Below, piece by piece: positions 5,161 to 5,720 of a DNA stretch of 5,720 nucleotides (position 1 is its first letter; every line of letters starts with the position of its first letter). The notes under the pieces were generated by a model. The model saw only the letters and a list, made by a program, of their open reading frames with translations. It searched no databases and was not told the origin of the DNA. The translations under genes and the position numbers were made by a program. Origin of the DNA: Spirochaetaceae bacterium (GTDB taxonomy: Bacteria > Spirochaetota > Spirochaetia > Sphaerochaetales > Sphaerochaetaceae); assembly GCA_016649775.1 (NCBI GenBank), contig JAENWY010000149.1:1-5720 (forward strand), read 5' to 3'.

Positions 5161-5720
5161 AAATTAAAAAAACTTGAGAGTTTAAAGAAAGTCAATTTTC
5201 AAAAATGAAATAATTTGTTTAATTTAATAACTAAAATATCATAGAATTACTACTCATAATTGCTTGCTTTTAAATGACAATTAACAATGTAAACTCACAA
5301 TATAATTTGCCCTTTATATTTTATCAAAATCTTCATATTTATCATTATATTATTAAGATTACAGTCCTTTTAAGCTCTTGTTACTTAATTTAAAATTCAA
5401 AATTTATAGTCTAACTTCTATATTTAAAATTTATTATTTTGACATCCAATAACAGTTTATTAAGGCCCTTAGGGATTTGAAGAATAAACATAATTCAAAT
5501 TTATTTTTTTAGAATCACAATTAATCAGTAATTATTTTTAACTACCAAAAATAAATTACCTTTAAATTAATCCTATAATTATTATATTTCCATCATTGAA
5601 ATTAATCTTCTCAAACCTCTAAAAACAAGTCAATAAAAATTAGATCAAAATGTCGAAAAGCTATTAATATAATAGTAACCAAAACCTACAAAATATATAT
5701 ATAATTTTTCTATTTTATAA
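5161..5720. other. Long AT-rich intergenic region without a recognised gene
   Basis: These 560 bases are extremely A/T-rich and broken by stop codons in every frame; I find no supported reading frame, tRNA or rRNA. The one GC-richer spot is a pair of overlapping palindromes, TAAGGCCCTTA (5461-5471) and CCCTTAGGG (5466-5474). A long AT hairpin, TAATTATTTTT with AAAAATAAATTA (5529-5558, one bulge), lies beside it without a flanking T-run. It probably separates the met operon from a gene beyond the window. Confidence 0.6.
5475..5510 (+). terminator. Weak terminator-like hairpin on the plus strand
   Basis: ATTTGAA (5475-5481) pairs perfectly with TTCAAAT (5494-5500) across a 12-nt loop, followed directly by TTATTTTTTT (5501-5510). 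The shape is that of an intrinsic terminator for plus-strand transcription, but six of the seven pairs are A-T and no plus-strand gene lies upstream. It may be a chance structure or the end of an unrecognised small RNA. Confidence 0.22.

Noticed and set aside
5190..5195. Second -35-like box TTGACT on the minus strand upstream of the chosen promoter
   Set aside because: No -10-like hexamer occurs at 16-18 nt; the perfect TTGACA at 5150-5155 is better placed.
5529..5558. AT hairpin as a terminator of a minus-strand gene beyond the window
   Set aside because: The stem is entirely A-T with a bulge, and no T-run follows on either strand.

Overview
The window is AT-rich and carries one operon, all on the minus strand, read from right to left. 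The genes are tightly packed (overlaps or short gaps, no hairpin terminator between them) in the order metQ, metN, metI, hcxA(ybdH)-like, ybdL-like. The transporter looks diderm-type: MetQ has a cleavable signal peptide ending AFA|GGNKES with no lipobox cysteine, a style I associate with spirochaete binding proteins. Spirochaetota is therefore a tentative guess, not a demonstrated assignment.

Region by region (plus coordinates): 3-1175 is a fold-type I PLP aminotransferase of the YbdL/kynurenine aminotransferase type. 1185-2267 is an iron/zinc-dependent dehydrogenase closely resembling E. coli YbdH/HcxA (hydroxycarboxylate dehydrogenase). 2303-2965, 2955-4010 and 4013-4870 are the MetI permease, MetN ATPase (with its C-terminal methionine-sensing NIL domain) and MetQ binding protein of a methionine ABC importer. 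4871 to about 5120 is a leader of about 250 nt, and 5127-5155 is the probable promoter. 5161-5720 is very AT-rich and has no recognisable gene.

The most interesting element is in the leader. It contains a small, well-initiated reading frame (5001-5084, 27 residues) behind the strongest Shine-Dalgarno sequence in the window. It ends ...SSMISSMMMMR-stop, with four consecutive methionine codons immediately before the end. A GC-rich hairpin followed by a T-run overlaps the last Met codon, the Arg codon and the stop codon. This is the layout of an amino-acid-sensing leader peptide (as in trp, his or thr attenuation), here apparently for methionine and sitting in front of a methionine uptake operon. 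No SAM riboswitch or T-box was recognised by eye in the leader. Several competing base pairings can be drawn, including one between the Met codon run and the metQ start codon, so control could be transcriptional, translational or both.

Working model (inference): when methionine is scarce, ribosomes stall on the Met run, change the leader fold and let the operon be expressed. MetQNI then imports methionine or its derivatives. The dehydrogenase and aminotransferase interconvert 2-hydroxy, 2-oxo and amino forms of methionine, which would allow recovery of methionine from its hydroxy or keto analogues.
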